A stretch of 64,000 bases of DNA from Candidula unifasciata (Eukaryota > Mollusca > Gastropoda > Stylommatophora > Geomitridae). The notes below the pieces were generated by a model. It worked only from the letters and a program-made list of their open reading frames with translations. It was not told the origin of the DNA and did not search any database. Positions 21,130 through 31,849 of this stretch are shown piece after piece. Position 1 is the first letter of the stretch. Every line of letters begins with the position of its first letter. The stretch lies in assembly GCA_905116865.2 (NCBI GenBank), contig CAJHNH020001591.1:434001-498000 (forward strand). The letters run 5' to 3'. Position numbers and translations under genes: made by a program.

Positions 21130-21672
21130 ATATTGATTGACATTCTTCCGGTCAGTATGGAGGATATGCTGGGTTACTGTCTTTATTCGTGGCAAGTTTT
21201 TGCTACTGGCATTAGTTGCATTTTCCGCCATACATAGACTGAAACGATACAATCTCGTCGCCCAGCTTCCGAGCTAAGAACATGGCGCGACACTGAATGC
21301 CTTTTTGACTGTGTGCAACATGGTTTGTGTTGTGAACTGAAGATTCAGAAAATTGGTGAGTGGCTTGTTGCTACGGAACTGGTGGTTGCCTTGTGGGATT
21401 AGTCGCATGTGCAACTACTGATCTGTTGCAACTACTGCTCCCATCGACGATGAACTGCATTTCTAGTGTCGAACTGTTTGTGTTGGCATTCTGACAGCAG
21501 CCTTATGCATTTTTTGCTCGTGTATGCTTTTGGATTTGCTGAGACTGCAGTCTGTGTCATGTTTTAACTGAAGATTTTGACTGATATCCTATTTGATTTT
21601 CATTGGCATAGGAACGGAGAAATAGTGGGGTGACCCGTTTTGTTGTGAAAATGAAACTGTGATTGCCCGATT
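21130..21672 (-). repeat. Element E, near full-length copy
   Basis: Reverse complement of 54885-55445 over most of its length: TGGGGTGACCCGTTTTGTTG near one end, CGTCGCCCAGCTTCCGAGCT and TGCATTTTCCGCCATACAT near the other. No terminal inverted repeats or coding capacity seen. Class unknown. Confidence 0.6.
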
Positions 21673-21687
21673 ACCTGACAATACTAA

Positions 21688-22010
21688 ATGAATGTGATTT
21701 GGGGGAATGAAAGAGCGGATCAGCTTGCTGGCAGAGCAACGGTAGATGCAGGAGAAGTAATGGACCGAGCCAACATTTTTTTCATTGCTTTAAAAGATGA
21801 AGGAGGACAAGATTATCCAGGAGAGTCAGCAACACTCAACAGACTACAAGAACTTCAGGTCAAAAAAGGTGTCGCCAAACATGAACACTATACGGGTAGC
21901 CACAAGAAGGATAGATAGTAAATCAACCTAGAGTTAGTGTTATTAGACGCCACACGCTGAATATGGGATCCGAGCGTTTATGGACTTGTCTGGTATGCAG
22001 TGAGGATAAT
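21688..22010 (+). mobile_element. LINE RNase-H-like C-terminal remnant
   Basis: The + frame reads VIWGNERADQLAGRATVDAG, then EVMDRANIF and LNRLQELQVKKGVAKHEHYT. GNERAD(Q/K)LA is the usual end-of-RNase-H signature in jockey-like ORF2 proteins. After a frameshift GSERLWTCLVCSEDNI appears near 21968-22015, giving the WxCxxC end. It directly abuts the CTAA array. Confidence 0.65.
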
Positions 22011-22013
22011 ATA

Positions 22014-22411
22014 TCCATTAACTAACAACGAACTAACTAATTAACTAACTAATTAACTGACTAATTACCTAACTAACTAATTAACTTACTAATTACCTAA
22101 CTAACTAATTAACTAACTAACTAACTAACTAATTACCTAACTAACTAACAAACTAACTAACTAACCAACTAACTAACTAACTAACTAACTAATTACCTAA
22201 CTAACTAACAAACTGACTAACTAACCAACTAACTAATTAACTAACTAAATAGCTAATTACCAAATTAATTAATTAATTAATTAACTAACTAACTAACTAA
22301 TTAACTAACTAACTTACTTACTAATTAACTAACTAACTAATTAACCAACCAACTGACTGACTGACTAACTAACTAATTAACTAACTAACTATTTAACTAA
22401 CTAACTAACTT

Positions 22412-22458
<47 letters not shown>

Positions 22459-22488
22459 GACTGACTGACTCACTGACTGACTGACTCA
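22014..22488. repeat. (CTAA/TTAA)n tetranucleotide array
   Basis: About 475 bp of CTAA-type units with TTAA, CCAA and CTGA variants, ending in CTGA units. It stops 37 bp before myosin coding exon 2. Many CTAAC and CTGAC words match the branch-point consensus. Confidence 0.95.
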
Positions 22489-22525
22489 GATGAGTAATTG
22501 AACTTTACCGTTTGTGTCTGCACAG

Positions 22526-22632
22526 GTGTGAGGCCCACCGATGGAGTACGTGACATGATTCTCATCAGTGATATAGATGAGAACGGTATCAACACCAACC
22601 TCAAAGTCCGCTACAACAAGGATTCTATCTAT
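22526..22632 (+). CDS. Unconventional myosin, coding exon 2
   Basis: Follows acceptor TTTGTGTCTGCACAG (22511-22525). It encodes GVRPTDGVRDMILISDIDEN, then GINTNLKVRYNKDSIY. This is the start of the myosin motor: the (V)DDM-L-D pattern, N-L--RY and D-IY landmarks. It ends at TAT in phase 0 before a weak GTATCC donor (22633), and the next codon is ACC of exon 3, giving SIYTFTGS. Its 107 nt are phase 1 in and 0 out. It is bracketed by the CTAA array upstream and the CTGT array 28 bp downstream. Myosin class is not determinable from this piece. Confidence 0.85.
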
Positions 22633-22658
22633 GTATCCTTTATTGTTATCAATAGTAT

Positions 22659-23074
<416 letters not shown>

Positions 23075-23146
23075 AGAGGTCTCACTTTCTGCTGGCGCCT
23101 ACAGAAAATTCTTATTTCTGTCACAAACATACTTTTTTGTTAATTA

Positions 23147-23413
23147 AAGTAAGTAAAGATCCCTTTTCACGCCTTTTAGGCGCATCGGGCATATGGGAAC
23201 TGCACCCATATTTTTACAGACCAATCGGCACTCGGCGGATAATGTGGTCAGCATTACGCCGGCCGTCTTTACTTCCTGGACATACATCCTGGTACCTGAA
23301 TTAGGCTGGGTCCCCTGCGACGCCCCATACCATGATAAAAATCAGTGAGTTTCGATCGCGGTACTTTGGAATTACGAATCGGACTCGCAACGCCTAAGCT
23401 ACGGACGCCGCCG
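23147..23413 (-). mobile_element. SINE A/X, near full-length
   Basis: Reversed body X starts AAGTAAGTAAAGATCCCTTT and contains CAGCATTACGCCGGCC. It ends in reversed head A (GACTCGCAACGCCTAAGCTA, CGGACGCCG). Confidence 0.75.
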
Positions 23414-23537
23414 AATTTTCTTTTAATATACCCCCCCCCCCCCTTTCCTCCAAACCCTTAAACCCCCCAGATATTTTTATCATTTTTCATTGTTCAAAAT
23501 ATTATTTTTGTAGTATGAAGCTTTTTTTTTATTCGAA

Positions 23538-23850
23538 GAGACAGAGTCACAAACGTCAGCATTAGAGACAAAGTTGGAACAAGAGCATGCATGGAACATA
23601 TTGAAAGACAGAGAATGAAGTGGTTTGGCCATTTATTAAGAATGCAACCGGATCAGATTGCCTATAAGGCCTTTTACAGTAGAACATCGGGAAGAAAGGC
23701 CAGAGGAAGACCCAGGAAAAAATGGATAGATGGAGTAGCTGAAAACGGCCAGAAGATCCAGAAAACTGTCACTCAAATCACGCGAGAGGCACAAAACAAA
23801 TATTTTAAACCATGACACTGGGCTGCAACCCGGTAAAAGTGAAGAAGACA
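23538..23850 (+). mobile_element. Non-LTR retrotransposon 3' end, RT-tail group 2
   Basis: The + frame ends an RT ORF: HIERQRMKWFGHLLRMQPDQ, then SGRKARGRPRKKWIDGV, KTVTQITREAQNK and YFKP-stop. The 3' UTR starts at the stop codon with CATGACACTGGGCTGCAACC and CGGTAAAAGTGAAGAAGACA. That 3' UTR matches the repeat unit of the 43-bp array at 35190-36610. Confidence 0.75.
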
Positions 23851-23859
23851 ATAGAAAAT

Positions 23860-24300
23860 AGATAGAAGCTTTTATTTTATTATAACCTGTAGTTTGTTTA
23901 AACTGAATAAAACAATCCACTTGATGTGCCACAACTTAAAGCCCCGTGCTGAATAAATTGATTGTCACCTTTCCGTCTTTCCAGACGATAGTGTTACATT
24001 GCGCTCCGAGGAGGCATGGGACTAACAGCCCATGGCGATGGCGAGTGTGACTAGCAAGACCCGCCCCTGTTAAGAAAAGTCTTACCTGTGGGAGGATTGT
24101 TCTTTGACGAGTCTTTGCAGATTAGAGATGACAGAAAGTTTCAAACAGAAAAGAAAGCCCGAGAGTATCCCCCTAAACTTGATGGCAGCTGCTGGTCGTG
24201 AGTCCCAGATTTCCCAGTTCTATTTTTTGGCCTGGATTTATCTTTACAGTGTGTTTGGCGATCAGTATTGTAATTCCCCGAGATCCCCTCTTCTGTTGTC
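23860..24300. other. Intron sequence without recognised feature
   Basis: Between an RT tail and a CT array. No exon or repeat family seen. Confidence 0.4.
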
Positions 24301-24302
24301 TC

Positions 24303-24305
<3 letters not shown>

Positions 24306-24377
<72 letters not shown>
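24306..24377. repeat. (CT)n microsatellite
   Basis: About 36 CT units. Confidence 0.97.
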
Positions 24378-24379
<2 letters not shown>

Positions 24380-24940
24380 CTCCCTCTTTCACTCTTCTAC
24401 CTATTGCTCCTTCCTTCCCGTCTCCTGCATTGTCTCTAACCCTCCCTTCTGATCTTCATCTTCTTCTCTTTCTCTCTATCTTTCCTTTTACTTTTAATTC
24501 CACAGTTGTAGCATGGGATTTCAGGGCCATTGTTGTCAACGTTTTTGTTGAGTCTTTTTCTTCTCAGACGCTCAGCTCTCATCCTTTTTTGCAATAATTG
24601 GTACTTAATTTATAACTTAACCCTGACGTCACGACAACGTCACGGGAGACATTCCCAATAAATTCTAGGGTGTTCAGGTTGTAGTGTCTCGCGGTTTCTC
24701 TACAGCCACGTTTTTAGGGTTAGGGTTAGAAGACAGTAGATGAACACTCAAAAACAACATCACACAACAGCACACTTGCACCCCTTGAAATAATGGACTT
24801 TCAGGTCAGCTGTGAATTTCCCATCACTCTTCTTCCTGTAACCATATTTCTTTTCCTTTGAAGTCATGTTGTGTCTGGTTTGATGTTGTGATATTTCAAC
24901 ACCGTGTGTTCTGTCAGTCAGATGTTTTATATCTTTGTCG
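24380..24940. other. Intron sequence without recognised feature
   Basis: C/T-rich at the left, then mixed. It includes TTTTTAGGGTTAGGGTTAG at about 24710-24728, a two-unit telomere-like word that is too short to mean much. Confidence 0.4.
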
Positions 24941-24944
24941 GCTT

Positions 24945-25180
24945 CAATGGCTTAGGCGTTGCGAGCGAGATTCGTAATACCGGGTTCGATTACAGCTGCA
25001 GACGATATGGCAGCAGACCGTCTTGCTTAGGTTTCAACAATGGTTTTGAGAACCGACCGTACAGTAAGCAGTGGCAAAATTACTGAACGGGAATTTGCCT
25101 AGAAAAAAGAAAAAAAAAAAACCCCGCAGAAGTCAACAAAATGCTGAGGGTTGGTTCTGCAACATACTGTCGAGGATCTG
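24945..25180 (+). mobile_element. SINE A/Y copy
   Basis: Head A with its best B-box (GCGTTGCGAGCGAGATTCGT, then CCGGGTTCGATTACAGCTGC), then body Y (GAACCGACCGTACAGTAAGC, TTTGCCTAGAAAAAAG, GGTTCTGCAACATACTGT). Confidence 0.7.
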
Positions 25181-25369
25181 CAAATAACTGTTATTGTTGT
25201 GTTAATCCTATCGTTCTCCTATCTCAACCGAACTCATAAAAAAAGCACGCTTTCTTAATGGGCCCCTCCCCCATTTTGGCGTTTAGCCCCTACTCCTAGA
25301 AGATTTGAAAGTGGCCCCGCTAACCGTATATATAAGTTCTCTTAAGTAAGGTTAAAAAAAAAAAAGTGA

Positions 25370-25662
25370 AGGACCCTTTTCCAAGCCTTTAGGTGTATTC
25401 ATCATCATCATCAGTTCTCGTTATGCCTAGTTTTAGGTGTATTGGGCATATATAAACCTATATTTTGTAGACCAATCGGTACTTCAGTAAATGATGTGGT
25501 CAGCATCACGCCGGCCGCCTTCGCTTTCCAGGATGCACCTGGTACCCATTCAAGGTTCTGTCCACTTGGGAATCAAGGTTATTTAAAAAAAAATAATTTG
25601 GCTCCGTCAGGACTCGAACCCACGACCATCCGACCCGCAGGCACTACGTCACGGCGACTCCA
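25370..25662 (-). mobile_element. SINE B/X, full-length with small insertion
   Basis: Reversed body X (GACCCTTTTCCAAGCCTTTA, CAGCATCACGCCGGCCGCCT) interrupted near 25398 by an ATCATCATCATC run with partial duplication of GGTGTATT. Reversed head B (GGACTCGAACCCACGACCAT, CCGACCCGCAGGC) closes it. Confidence 0.7.
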
Positions 25663-26150
25663 ATGTTTTCTAATATAATTGTTGTTTATTAACTTTATCT
25701 TACTTCATACGTGTTATTTATTATATTTTTTTTATCATCAGCAAAAAAATGATAATCATATCATTTGTAGTACTGTGCACTTAAACAAGGCATAGGAGGC
25801 TTCAACCCCTAGAAAATGTAAAAGGGAGCTGTGCCTCTTTCATGCTCCCCTTGCCTTACGTGTTTTCTTCATTTCGACGCTACCAACTGTGTTATAGTTG
25901 TGTCGCCATTATCACGGACAATACAGTCTCATAAACATTTTTTTTTTTTTTGAGGAACACATTTCTATTTGATCTTCCTGCTTCACAGGTTTTGTTTTGA
26001 TGTCGTTCCTTGTTTAGTGTTGAAACTTCATTCTTGTTTTCATTCTTTCTTGCATTCAAATCCCACCATTTCTGCTAGAATAAGAAAGGGTCCGTTTTTG
26101 TTTAGTCACATAACGAGGAAACAGGAAATTAGGGAATAGTGGCGATGGGT
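25663..26150. other. Intron sequence without recognised feature
   Basis: AT-rich, with a T-run at about 25939-25951. Confidence 0.4.
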
Positions 26151-26381
26151 GAAAAGCCCAGCTAAGCTGAACAAAAACCCAAGCAATACATAGGCAAAGA
26201 AGATAAAACAAAACAAAAAAATCCAGATTGTTAAAAAGTACAAATTTTATAGTTATGAAACAAAACTTTCACCCACTTTTATCTGAAGATAATTTTTTTT
26301 TACCCAGATTAAAAAATTTGAACCCAAGGCGTCAGACAAAAACCCAGATCTGGGGGTAAAAACCTAGCATTGGCAGCCCTG
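26150..26381 (-). mobile_element. hAT-like right end fragment
   Basis: Ends in GCATTGGCAGCCCTG, the reverse complement of a CAGGGCTGCCAATGC hAT-type terminus, with subterminal AAAAACCCAGATCTGGG palindromic words. No matching left end was found, so this is a truncated element and its inner limit is a guess. Confidence 0.45.
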
Positions 26382-26429
26382 CGTGGCGTTAGCACCCAGG
26401 GGCTCATGTATCATGAGTTCTTCGCCCTC

Positions 26430-26540
26430 CCCCCCCCCCCCCCACCCCACCCCACACTTTCCCCACTTTCTAGGAATACAAATTAGGGAGGAGAAATGAG
26501 CAAAGTGCCTAAGCGTGCCCCCCCCCCCCCCCCCCACCCC
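26430..26540. repeat. Two poly-C tracts
   Basis: C-runs at about 26430-26443 and 26518-26536 with CACCCCACCCC between, flanked by a poly-G tract at about 26738-26754. Confidence 0.85.
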
Positions 26541-26756
26541 CATGAGGTAAGCGTTCTTAACTGTCTAGCCATCCGCTCCTCTTCGCCCATCCGCTGTCCG
26601 TAGGATCAACACCTTAGGAACGAAAAGTCTACATGAACAAGAAAACCCCGTTCAACCGAAAGGTTATACTGGGGGTCCCCGGCGATTACGAAGTAACCTG
26701 AAGTCTTGATCAGACGGGCACTGATTTGTAACCATTGGGGGGGGGGGGGGGGGAAT

Positions 26757-26988
26757 GTTAGTTGCGTATCCCTTACAGAACGTTGCAGAACCAACCCCAG
26801 CATTTTTGGGGGCTGCTGTGGTTTTCCTAGGCAAGTTTACGTCTAGTAGTTTGTCATTGCTTCCTGGACGGTCGGCTTTTCGATACCACTGTCGAAACTA
26901 ACGCAAGGCCCGAGGCCCGCAGCTGGGATCGAACCCGGCACCCCGGCATTACAAATCGCGTTCGTAACGCTTAAGCCACAGACGAAAG
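26757..26988 (-). mobile_element. SINE A/Y copy
   Basis: Reversed body Y (GTTGCGTATCCCTTACAGAA, TTTTCCTAGGCAAGTTTACG) and reversed head A with an intact B-box (GGGATCGAACCCGGCACCCC, then TAACGCTTAAGCCACAGACG). A good copy for the head A reference. Confidence 0.75.
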
Positions 26989-27187
26989 GAAATGCTTAAC
27001 TCAGCCGTGACTAAGATCCTGGGTCTCTTCAAGTACCCATTGTGCCCTTGACCCGCATTTCATTGTGATATTTGTCAAAGCTGTTTGAATTTTCTTCTGG
27101 GTTGATTCATTTTAGTTTCGATCATTCATAAATTTGTTTATACACAAAAGACTATTCATATCAGGATTGCAACTTCCTGTTTCGAGA

Positions 27188-27362
27188 GCCATGGTGGCCT
27201 AGCGGGTAGACCCTGGCATGACGGCCCAGAGTTTTGGGTTCAAAATGGTAGTCGAAGTTTTTTTTCCTCTTCAAAATTTACATTGGTTCCAAATTGATCT
27301 AGCATTAAATGGGTACCAGGTGATTTCATGGGAAGTAAAGACGACCGGCATCATATTGACTG
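27188..27362 (+). mobile_element. SINE B/X, 3'-truncated
   Basis: Head B (GCCATGGTGGCCTAGCGGGT, AGACCCTGGCATGACGGCC, TTTGGGTTCAAAA) then body X to CGACCGGCATCATATTGAC. It is cut short at a C-run (27366-27376). Confidence 0.7.
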
Positions 27363-27432
27363 CAACCCCCCCCCCCTTCCTCCTATCGTGCGGATTCTTC
27401 TTCTGTTCCCCTACTGCGTCTGTCGCAAAATG

Positions 27433-27655
27433 TCGCAGGCGAAGTGGTCAAGCCGTTTGCCTCGCACTCTGAAGGTCGAGATTCGTTTCACGACGTCGCA
27501 GTTAATTTCACGAGTACAATTTTTACGGAGATCCCCGGAGATCGTTACCGGAGCTACGAAGGCCGTGCTCTGTGCGACGCTATCAGCAGGCAGCTAGATG
27601 TTTTGCGGAGAAATTGAGCCACATAGGATAAAAGCCAGTGCAATGAAATCGTTCC
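27433..27655 (+). mobile_element. SINE C/Z copy
   Basis: Head C best preserved here: GGCGAAGTGGTCAAGCCGTT, then TGCCTCGCACTCTGAAGGTC. Body Z: CGGAGATCCCCGGAGATCGT, CCGTGCTCTGTGCGACGCTA, GAGCCACATAGGATAAAAGC. Confidence 0.75.
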
Positions 27656-27677
27656 TGTTACCTTTATCTTTAGATAT

Positions 27678-27858
27678 GAGTTAGTAAGTAAGTAAAGGGC
27701 CCTTTTCCTATATACTTATAGGGCATTTAGGACTAGACTTATATTTTATAGACCAATCGGCACAAGATGGGTGATGTGGTCAGCATCACCCCAGTCGCCT
27801 TTACTTCCCGGGACTGCACCCTGTACCCACTCAAGGCTGGGTCGACCTGTAGTATTTG
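27678..27858 (-). mobile_element. SINE body X, headless copy
   Basis: Reversed body X from GTAAGTAAGTAAAGGGCCC to GGCTGGGTCGACCTG. The head is missing, and the sequence changes abruptly at about 27859 into an oppositely read RT tail. Confidence 0.7.
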
Positions 27859-27859
27859 T

Positions 27860-28420
27860 GTTTGGTCTTTTGATAGCTGCGTTGCTTGTGTTAATGTCGT
27901 AAAATTGTGTTTCTGTAATGTCCATATTATTTCCTCCACCCATCTCTTTTTTGGTCTGCCTCTTGCCCTGTAGCCTGCTGTTCTCGTGTAATACGCTCTA
28001 GCTGCCGGCTGAATTTGTTTAATTTTGACAAGATCATCATTTGATAATTTAACGTTCTAGGAAATCATTTACCGGCACCCTGCCTACCAATATTTTTAGT
28101 TCTTCTTGGTGACTCTTGTCTCTTCTTATTTTTCCCAGCGTATTTCTCATACATCTCATGTCACAATTTGTAATTTTAGTTTATGTTTTTATAAGAATAC
28201 CCACGTCTGACATTGATAGCACAACGTTGGTACGAATAGTACATTTACCAGATGCCTGGGTTTTTTTTTTTTTTTGGGAGGGGGGGGGGGAGGGGGAGGG
28301 ATGATGATATTTTGATGTCTTAAAAGTGGGGCGATCTGGTAATTTATGTTGTTGGCCTTCTGTATTCTGTTTTCTTTTTCTCTATCTAATCCTCCGTCTT
28401 CAGTGAATAGACTGCCGATT
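27860..28420 (-). mobile_element. Non-LTR retrotransposon 3' end, RT-tail group 2-like
   Basis: The - strand carries, over several frames, FTEDGGLDREKENRIQKANN, INYQIAPLLRHQNI, NVLFVPTLCYQCQTW and a terminal EEIIWTLQKHNFTTLTQATQ. A poly-G/poly-A interruption at 28261-28300 breaks it. It resembles the group 2 copies at 23538 and 34738. Confidence 0.65.
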
Positions 28421-28460
28421 GGTCTATACAAATATAAGTTTAACGTTACATACATGTCGC

Positions 28461-29040
28461 TTCACTGGAACGAAAAAGGTTCTTTACTTATTTTCTGTTC
28501 TGAATCGGATGGAAGCATCAAGCCCAGAAATGGCGCAAATACTCGAATTTAGTTTCGAAAGTGACACAAATAACCTACACCACAAATATAGGCGGAGACT
28601 GTTAGCAGCCTCGGCTAGCTAGCAGCAGTCTGAAAGTGGTGGAACTTTCAATTTTTGTTCTTAAAAGGACTTGGGCTACTTTCTGTTTTGAGTCGATCGT
28701 GTAATTTAAAAAAAAAAAAAACTGGAGATTGCGTGAAGTGGGTGTGTGCATCTGTTACCGGTTTTTGGAATATTAGGTGATGAAGCTCCAATCTCTTTAA
28801 CAGTACGACTCTCGTACCACTGTTCGAAGGCCATGAGAAGTGTCTTAAACCTCCATTGCATGAATTGAACCCTAGTACGTCGAAGATTGTGAAATGCGTT
28901 ATCTGAGCCTTAAGACACCTTATAGAATTAGGTAATTTATTCCAATGCGATTCCCGCAACTAATAAAACAAGTATTTCCATAAATTTATTATCGAACGGT
29001 GTTACACTCTCTGCTAGTATCATGTCTTAACTCTTTCGGT
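28461..29040. other. Intron sequence without recognised feature
   Basis: An A-run at 28708-28721 is the only notable sequence. The - strand 103-codon frame at 28648-28959 includes RESHWNKLPNSIRCLKAQIT. This resembles the '(W)N.LP..IR....(I)..FK' segment ending many LINE ORF2 proteins, so a decayed LINE end is possible here. Confidence 0.35.
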
Positions 29041-29043
29041 ACG

Positions 29044-29258
29044 CCCGGCTCTCTAGCGAAGTTGGTTAAACCTGACTTTCGCGGCGGCCGGGTGACGAAC
29101 TCCTTGTGGTCCGGGTTCACTCCCGGGGGTAGGCAGAAAAGCCACATTTCTCCCAGATTAATGGTACCTATAATGGAATCAAGGCCGAAGGGTTGCGATA
29201 TCCATAGTACCGAGCCAAAGGGTTTACAACTCATGGTTTCTGGATACGTAAAACAAAA
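29044..29258 (+). mobile_element. SINE D/W, full-length
   Basis: Head D (CGGCTCTCTAGCGAAGTTGG, TTAAACC, GTGGTCCGGGTTCACTCCCG) then body W through GAATCAAGGCCGAAGGGTTG to TCATGGTTTCTGGATACGTA and an A-rich tail. Confidence 0.8.
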
Positions 29259-29259
29259 A

Positions 29260-29600
29260 AAACAAAAAAAAAACTCTTTCGGTACCAAACAACTCACGAT
29301 ACGTTCCATGGTAATTCTAAAGATATGCAATGCTCTCACTGTCTTTTATTAAAAACAGAGGTTATATGAACCTTTTGTGTCTGGATTATAAATTCAGCTA
29401 CTTCTGCTCTGTGTGACCTCCGTTGGACCAAATCAAACCTAAGTATCTGTTGCATTTTAGCTCATCTCTTTGAGATATCAAGCGTTAAAGTAACAACTGC
29501 TCGGGAATGATGGAGTTCAGGAAGAAAGGAAGAAAAAAGGGGCAGGGGAGGAGAGGGTGGTCCTGCAACACTATCCCCTTGTACATGATCCTTTTGGTGT
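29260..29600. other. Intron sequence without recognised feature
   Basis: A-rich start (tail of the preceding SINE), then unremarkable sequence. Confidence 0.4.
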
Positions 29601-29850
29601 CAGGTTAAATGTTGTGTATACGTTACACAGCTAAAACAAATAACCATTTCAGGCCGAAGGGGAAGGAGGAGATAAAGTTGAATAGTAATGAGAAGCTTCA
29701 CAGCAGTGTGAAGCGGTCAGAAGAAAGAGCAAAAAGAGGAGCCGTATATCTTCCTCGATTTCTAAAGTGCAGAGAGGAAGTGAACAAGGGGAAAAGAAGA
29801 AGAAGGAGAGCGAATGAACGAACTTTGTTTTCAAAGTGTAACAAATTGGG
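29600..29850. repeat. Possible dispersed-repeat sequence flanking the tRNA gene
   Basis: GAATGAACGAACTTTGTTTT and AACAAATTGGG at 29811-29850 recur in similar form at 55700-55750 (GAATGAACGAGCAAACTTTA, ACAAATTGGGC). The tRNA gene may therefore sit inside or next to an unnamed repeat. Confidence 0.4.
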
Positions 29851-29851
29851 T

Positions 29852-29856
29852 AAAAA
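29852..29856 (-). terminator. Pol III terminator of tRNA-Arg
   Basis: On the - strand TTTTT begins four bases after the tRNA 3' end, in the context GAAATTTTTACC. This is a normal Pol III stop. Confidence 0.75.
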
Positions 29857-29860
29857 TTTC

Positions 29861-29932
29861 ATCCCTGGCGGGATTCGAACCCGCGACCTCTGGATTAGAA
29901 GTCCAGCGCGCTATCCACTGCGCTACAGGGAC
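29861..29932 (-). tRNA. tRNA-Arg (anticodon TCT)
   Basis: The - strand 72-mer folds as a complete cloverleaf. The acceptor stem GTCCCTG pairs with CAGGGAT (G-U at pair 1, otherwise Watson-Crick). The D arm is TAGCGCAGTGGATAGCGCG. The anticodon arm CTGGA-CTTCTAA-TCCAG has anticodon TCT. The variable loop is AGGTC and the T arm GCGGG-TTCGAAT-CCCGC. A-box and B-box are intact, there is no intron, and a T5 terminator follows. This structural quality argues for a working gene and not a SINE head. Confidence 0.95.
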
Positions 29933-30001
29933 CTACGATGAGATGGAGAAAAAAAGAACTAGGAAAAGTGGTAGTGGTAATGGTAGTAGTTGTTCGTGCA
30001 T

Positions 30002-30049
<48 letters not shown>

Positions 30050-30052
30050 CAG
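30002..30052. repeat. (AGT)n microsatellite
   Basis: About 16 AGT units starting 70 bp from the tRNA 5' end. Confidence 0.95.
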
Positions 30053-30063
30053 TAGTAGGAGGA

Positions 30064-30540
30064 GGAGTAGGAGGGCCTCAAGATATTTACTTCAAAATTG
30101 TTAGCTGGCTTCTACCTAACTAGCGTATTTTATTTATACCCGCCGTATAAGTCGACTTCTAGTTTTGGAATTTTTGATTAGGCTTGAACCTGAAAACTTG
30201 ACTTAAAACGCCAGTTTACGGTATCCCATTAACACCACAGAGAACAAGCTCTCTTGTGTTACCACAGTCAGCGTCTTATCCAAAGATTACCCGGGGATTT
30301 CTCAGTCAGCACTTGGCACTTACAGATCACTGGATCATTGATAGTGGAACGGATTTTCCCACGGGTGTTTTCCGGGATACGATAGAGAGATAACTTACAA
30401 ACAGACTTACAAACACTTGGAGTTATCAGGCGGAGAGAGAGACAGTCGGAGAGATACAATCATATATTTAGGTGGCTTAATAATGAACTTGGGGACGGAG
30501 TGTTGAATAATAAAAATGATTATAATAATAATTATTATTA
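30064..30540. other. Intron sequence without recognised feature
   Basis: No exon or repeat family recognised. Confidence 0.4.
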
Positions 30541-30542
30541 TA

Positions 30543-30589
<47 letters not shown>

Positions 30590-30690
30590 AATAATAAATA
30601 TTAATAATGATAAAACTAATAATAATAATGAGAAGAAGAAGAAGAAGATGAAGAAGAAGAAGAAAAAGAAGAAAAAGAAGAAGAAGATTA
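30520..30690. repeat. Compound (ATA/TGA/GAA)n microsatellite
   Basis: ATA units, about 15 TGA units (30543-30588), ATA/AAT units, then AAG/AAGA units to 30690. Confidence 0.95.
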
Positions 30691-31002
30691 CTTGTAATTT
30701 TGTGCCTATGTTAGTATTTCATCCGTAGAAACGAGGCTACCTTATATTTAGAACTCGAACTCAGGAGAAAGAAAGCAAGATTTACCCGGCACGATGACAT
30801 CTGTTGTGTTTTCGTTTGTTTGTTTACAGATGGGGAACATCCCATAAGCGTTAGGGACAAAGATAACAACAACATGAGGGATGGGGAGGGGGTGGGGTGG
30901 GTGTGTGGGAGTCGTACCTCTCAAATTTTCAAGAGGCTGGGGGTGGGGGGGGGGTGCATCGTTTATATCCGTAATAGTAATAGTTATTATTTTCTTCTTT
31001 GC

Positions 31003-31052
31003 ATTTATTTACTGGTTGTAAATCCCGGCGGAAAGTTCTTGTCGTTCCTGGA
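31003..31052 (-). mobile_element. CxC-peptide repeat, tail scrap
   Basis: TTTATTTACTGGTTGTAAAT and CCCGGCGGAAAGTTCTTGTC match the GAA-tail side of the family. Nothing else of it remains. Confidence 0.4.
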
Positions 31053-31577
31053 TTTAGACAAAAGCCAAATAAGCTACAGCTTAGGGTCTCAGAATCTGCC
31101 GGGGCCTTAACAAATTCCTATTTTGTTTTTGTTTTGTTCACATAGTCAGTTTTCGGTGCTTTCTGAATATCCTACCCCAAACAGGGGAAATCCACAGGTC
31201 ACGGGACAGTCTAAATTTTCAGGGGGTAGTAGATAGACTGCATGCAGTCGTGGGACCTAGGCTGCACTTTCTCGTGGGACGTAGGTGGTTTGGTGTTAGG
31301 GCCAGTTCTAGGTGTTTTGGGGTCGTTAAAAGCATCAGAAAGCCGGGAAACCCAGTCTTACCACCCTCTAAAATGGTGTACTGTTCAGTGACATCATCTG
31401 TGATAGGATATTACGATAAAACCCAAAGTTTTTTTTAGCAGCGCCTTAAGAGTATTATATAATATACTTTATGTGCAGACACATTCTTTATATATTTTAG
31501 AGTTCTCGGAGATTTGCTGGTGCAGTTTGAAACGGTAGGGGCCTCAGTACTTTATATATATAAATATACATAGGGCC
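31053..31577. other. Intron sequence without recognised feature
   Basis: Mixed sequence. GGGACCTAGG and GGGACGTAGG words around 31255-31285 suggest a small local duplication. Confidence 0.35.
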
Positions 31578-31662
31578 TCGCCGGGTCTAAATCCGGCTCT
31601 GCCCGATCGGCACCCCAAGGGTGATCTGGTAAAAGACACACCGGCCGCTTTTACTTTCGTCT
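31578..31662 (-). mobile_element. SINE body X fragment
   Basis: CCCGATCGGCACCCCAAGGG and AAAGACACACCGGCCGCTTT mark a short, diverged reversed body X piece. Confidence 0.5.
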
Positions 31663-31708
31663 TCTTTCTTTTCTTCTTTTGTTCTGCCTGCTTATGCTGT
31701 GAAGCGTC

Positions 31709-31710
<2 letters not shown>

Positions 31711-31792
<82 letters not shown>
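31711..31792. repeat. (GA)n microsatellite
   Basis: About 41 GA units, uninterrupted. Confidence 0.97.
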
Positions 31793-31794
<2 letters not shown>

Positions 31795-31849
31795 AGATCC
31801 TGTCTCAAGCATATACACATACGTTTGAGCCATTACAGCCTTCAACACA

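Noticed and set aside
24710..24728. GGGTTAGGGTTAG as an interstitial telomere
   Set aside because: Two units only, expected by chance in 64 kb.
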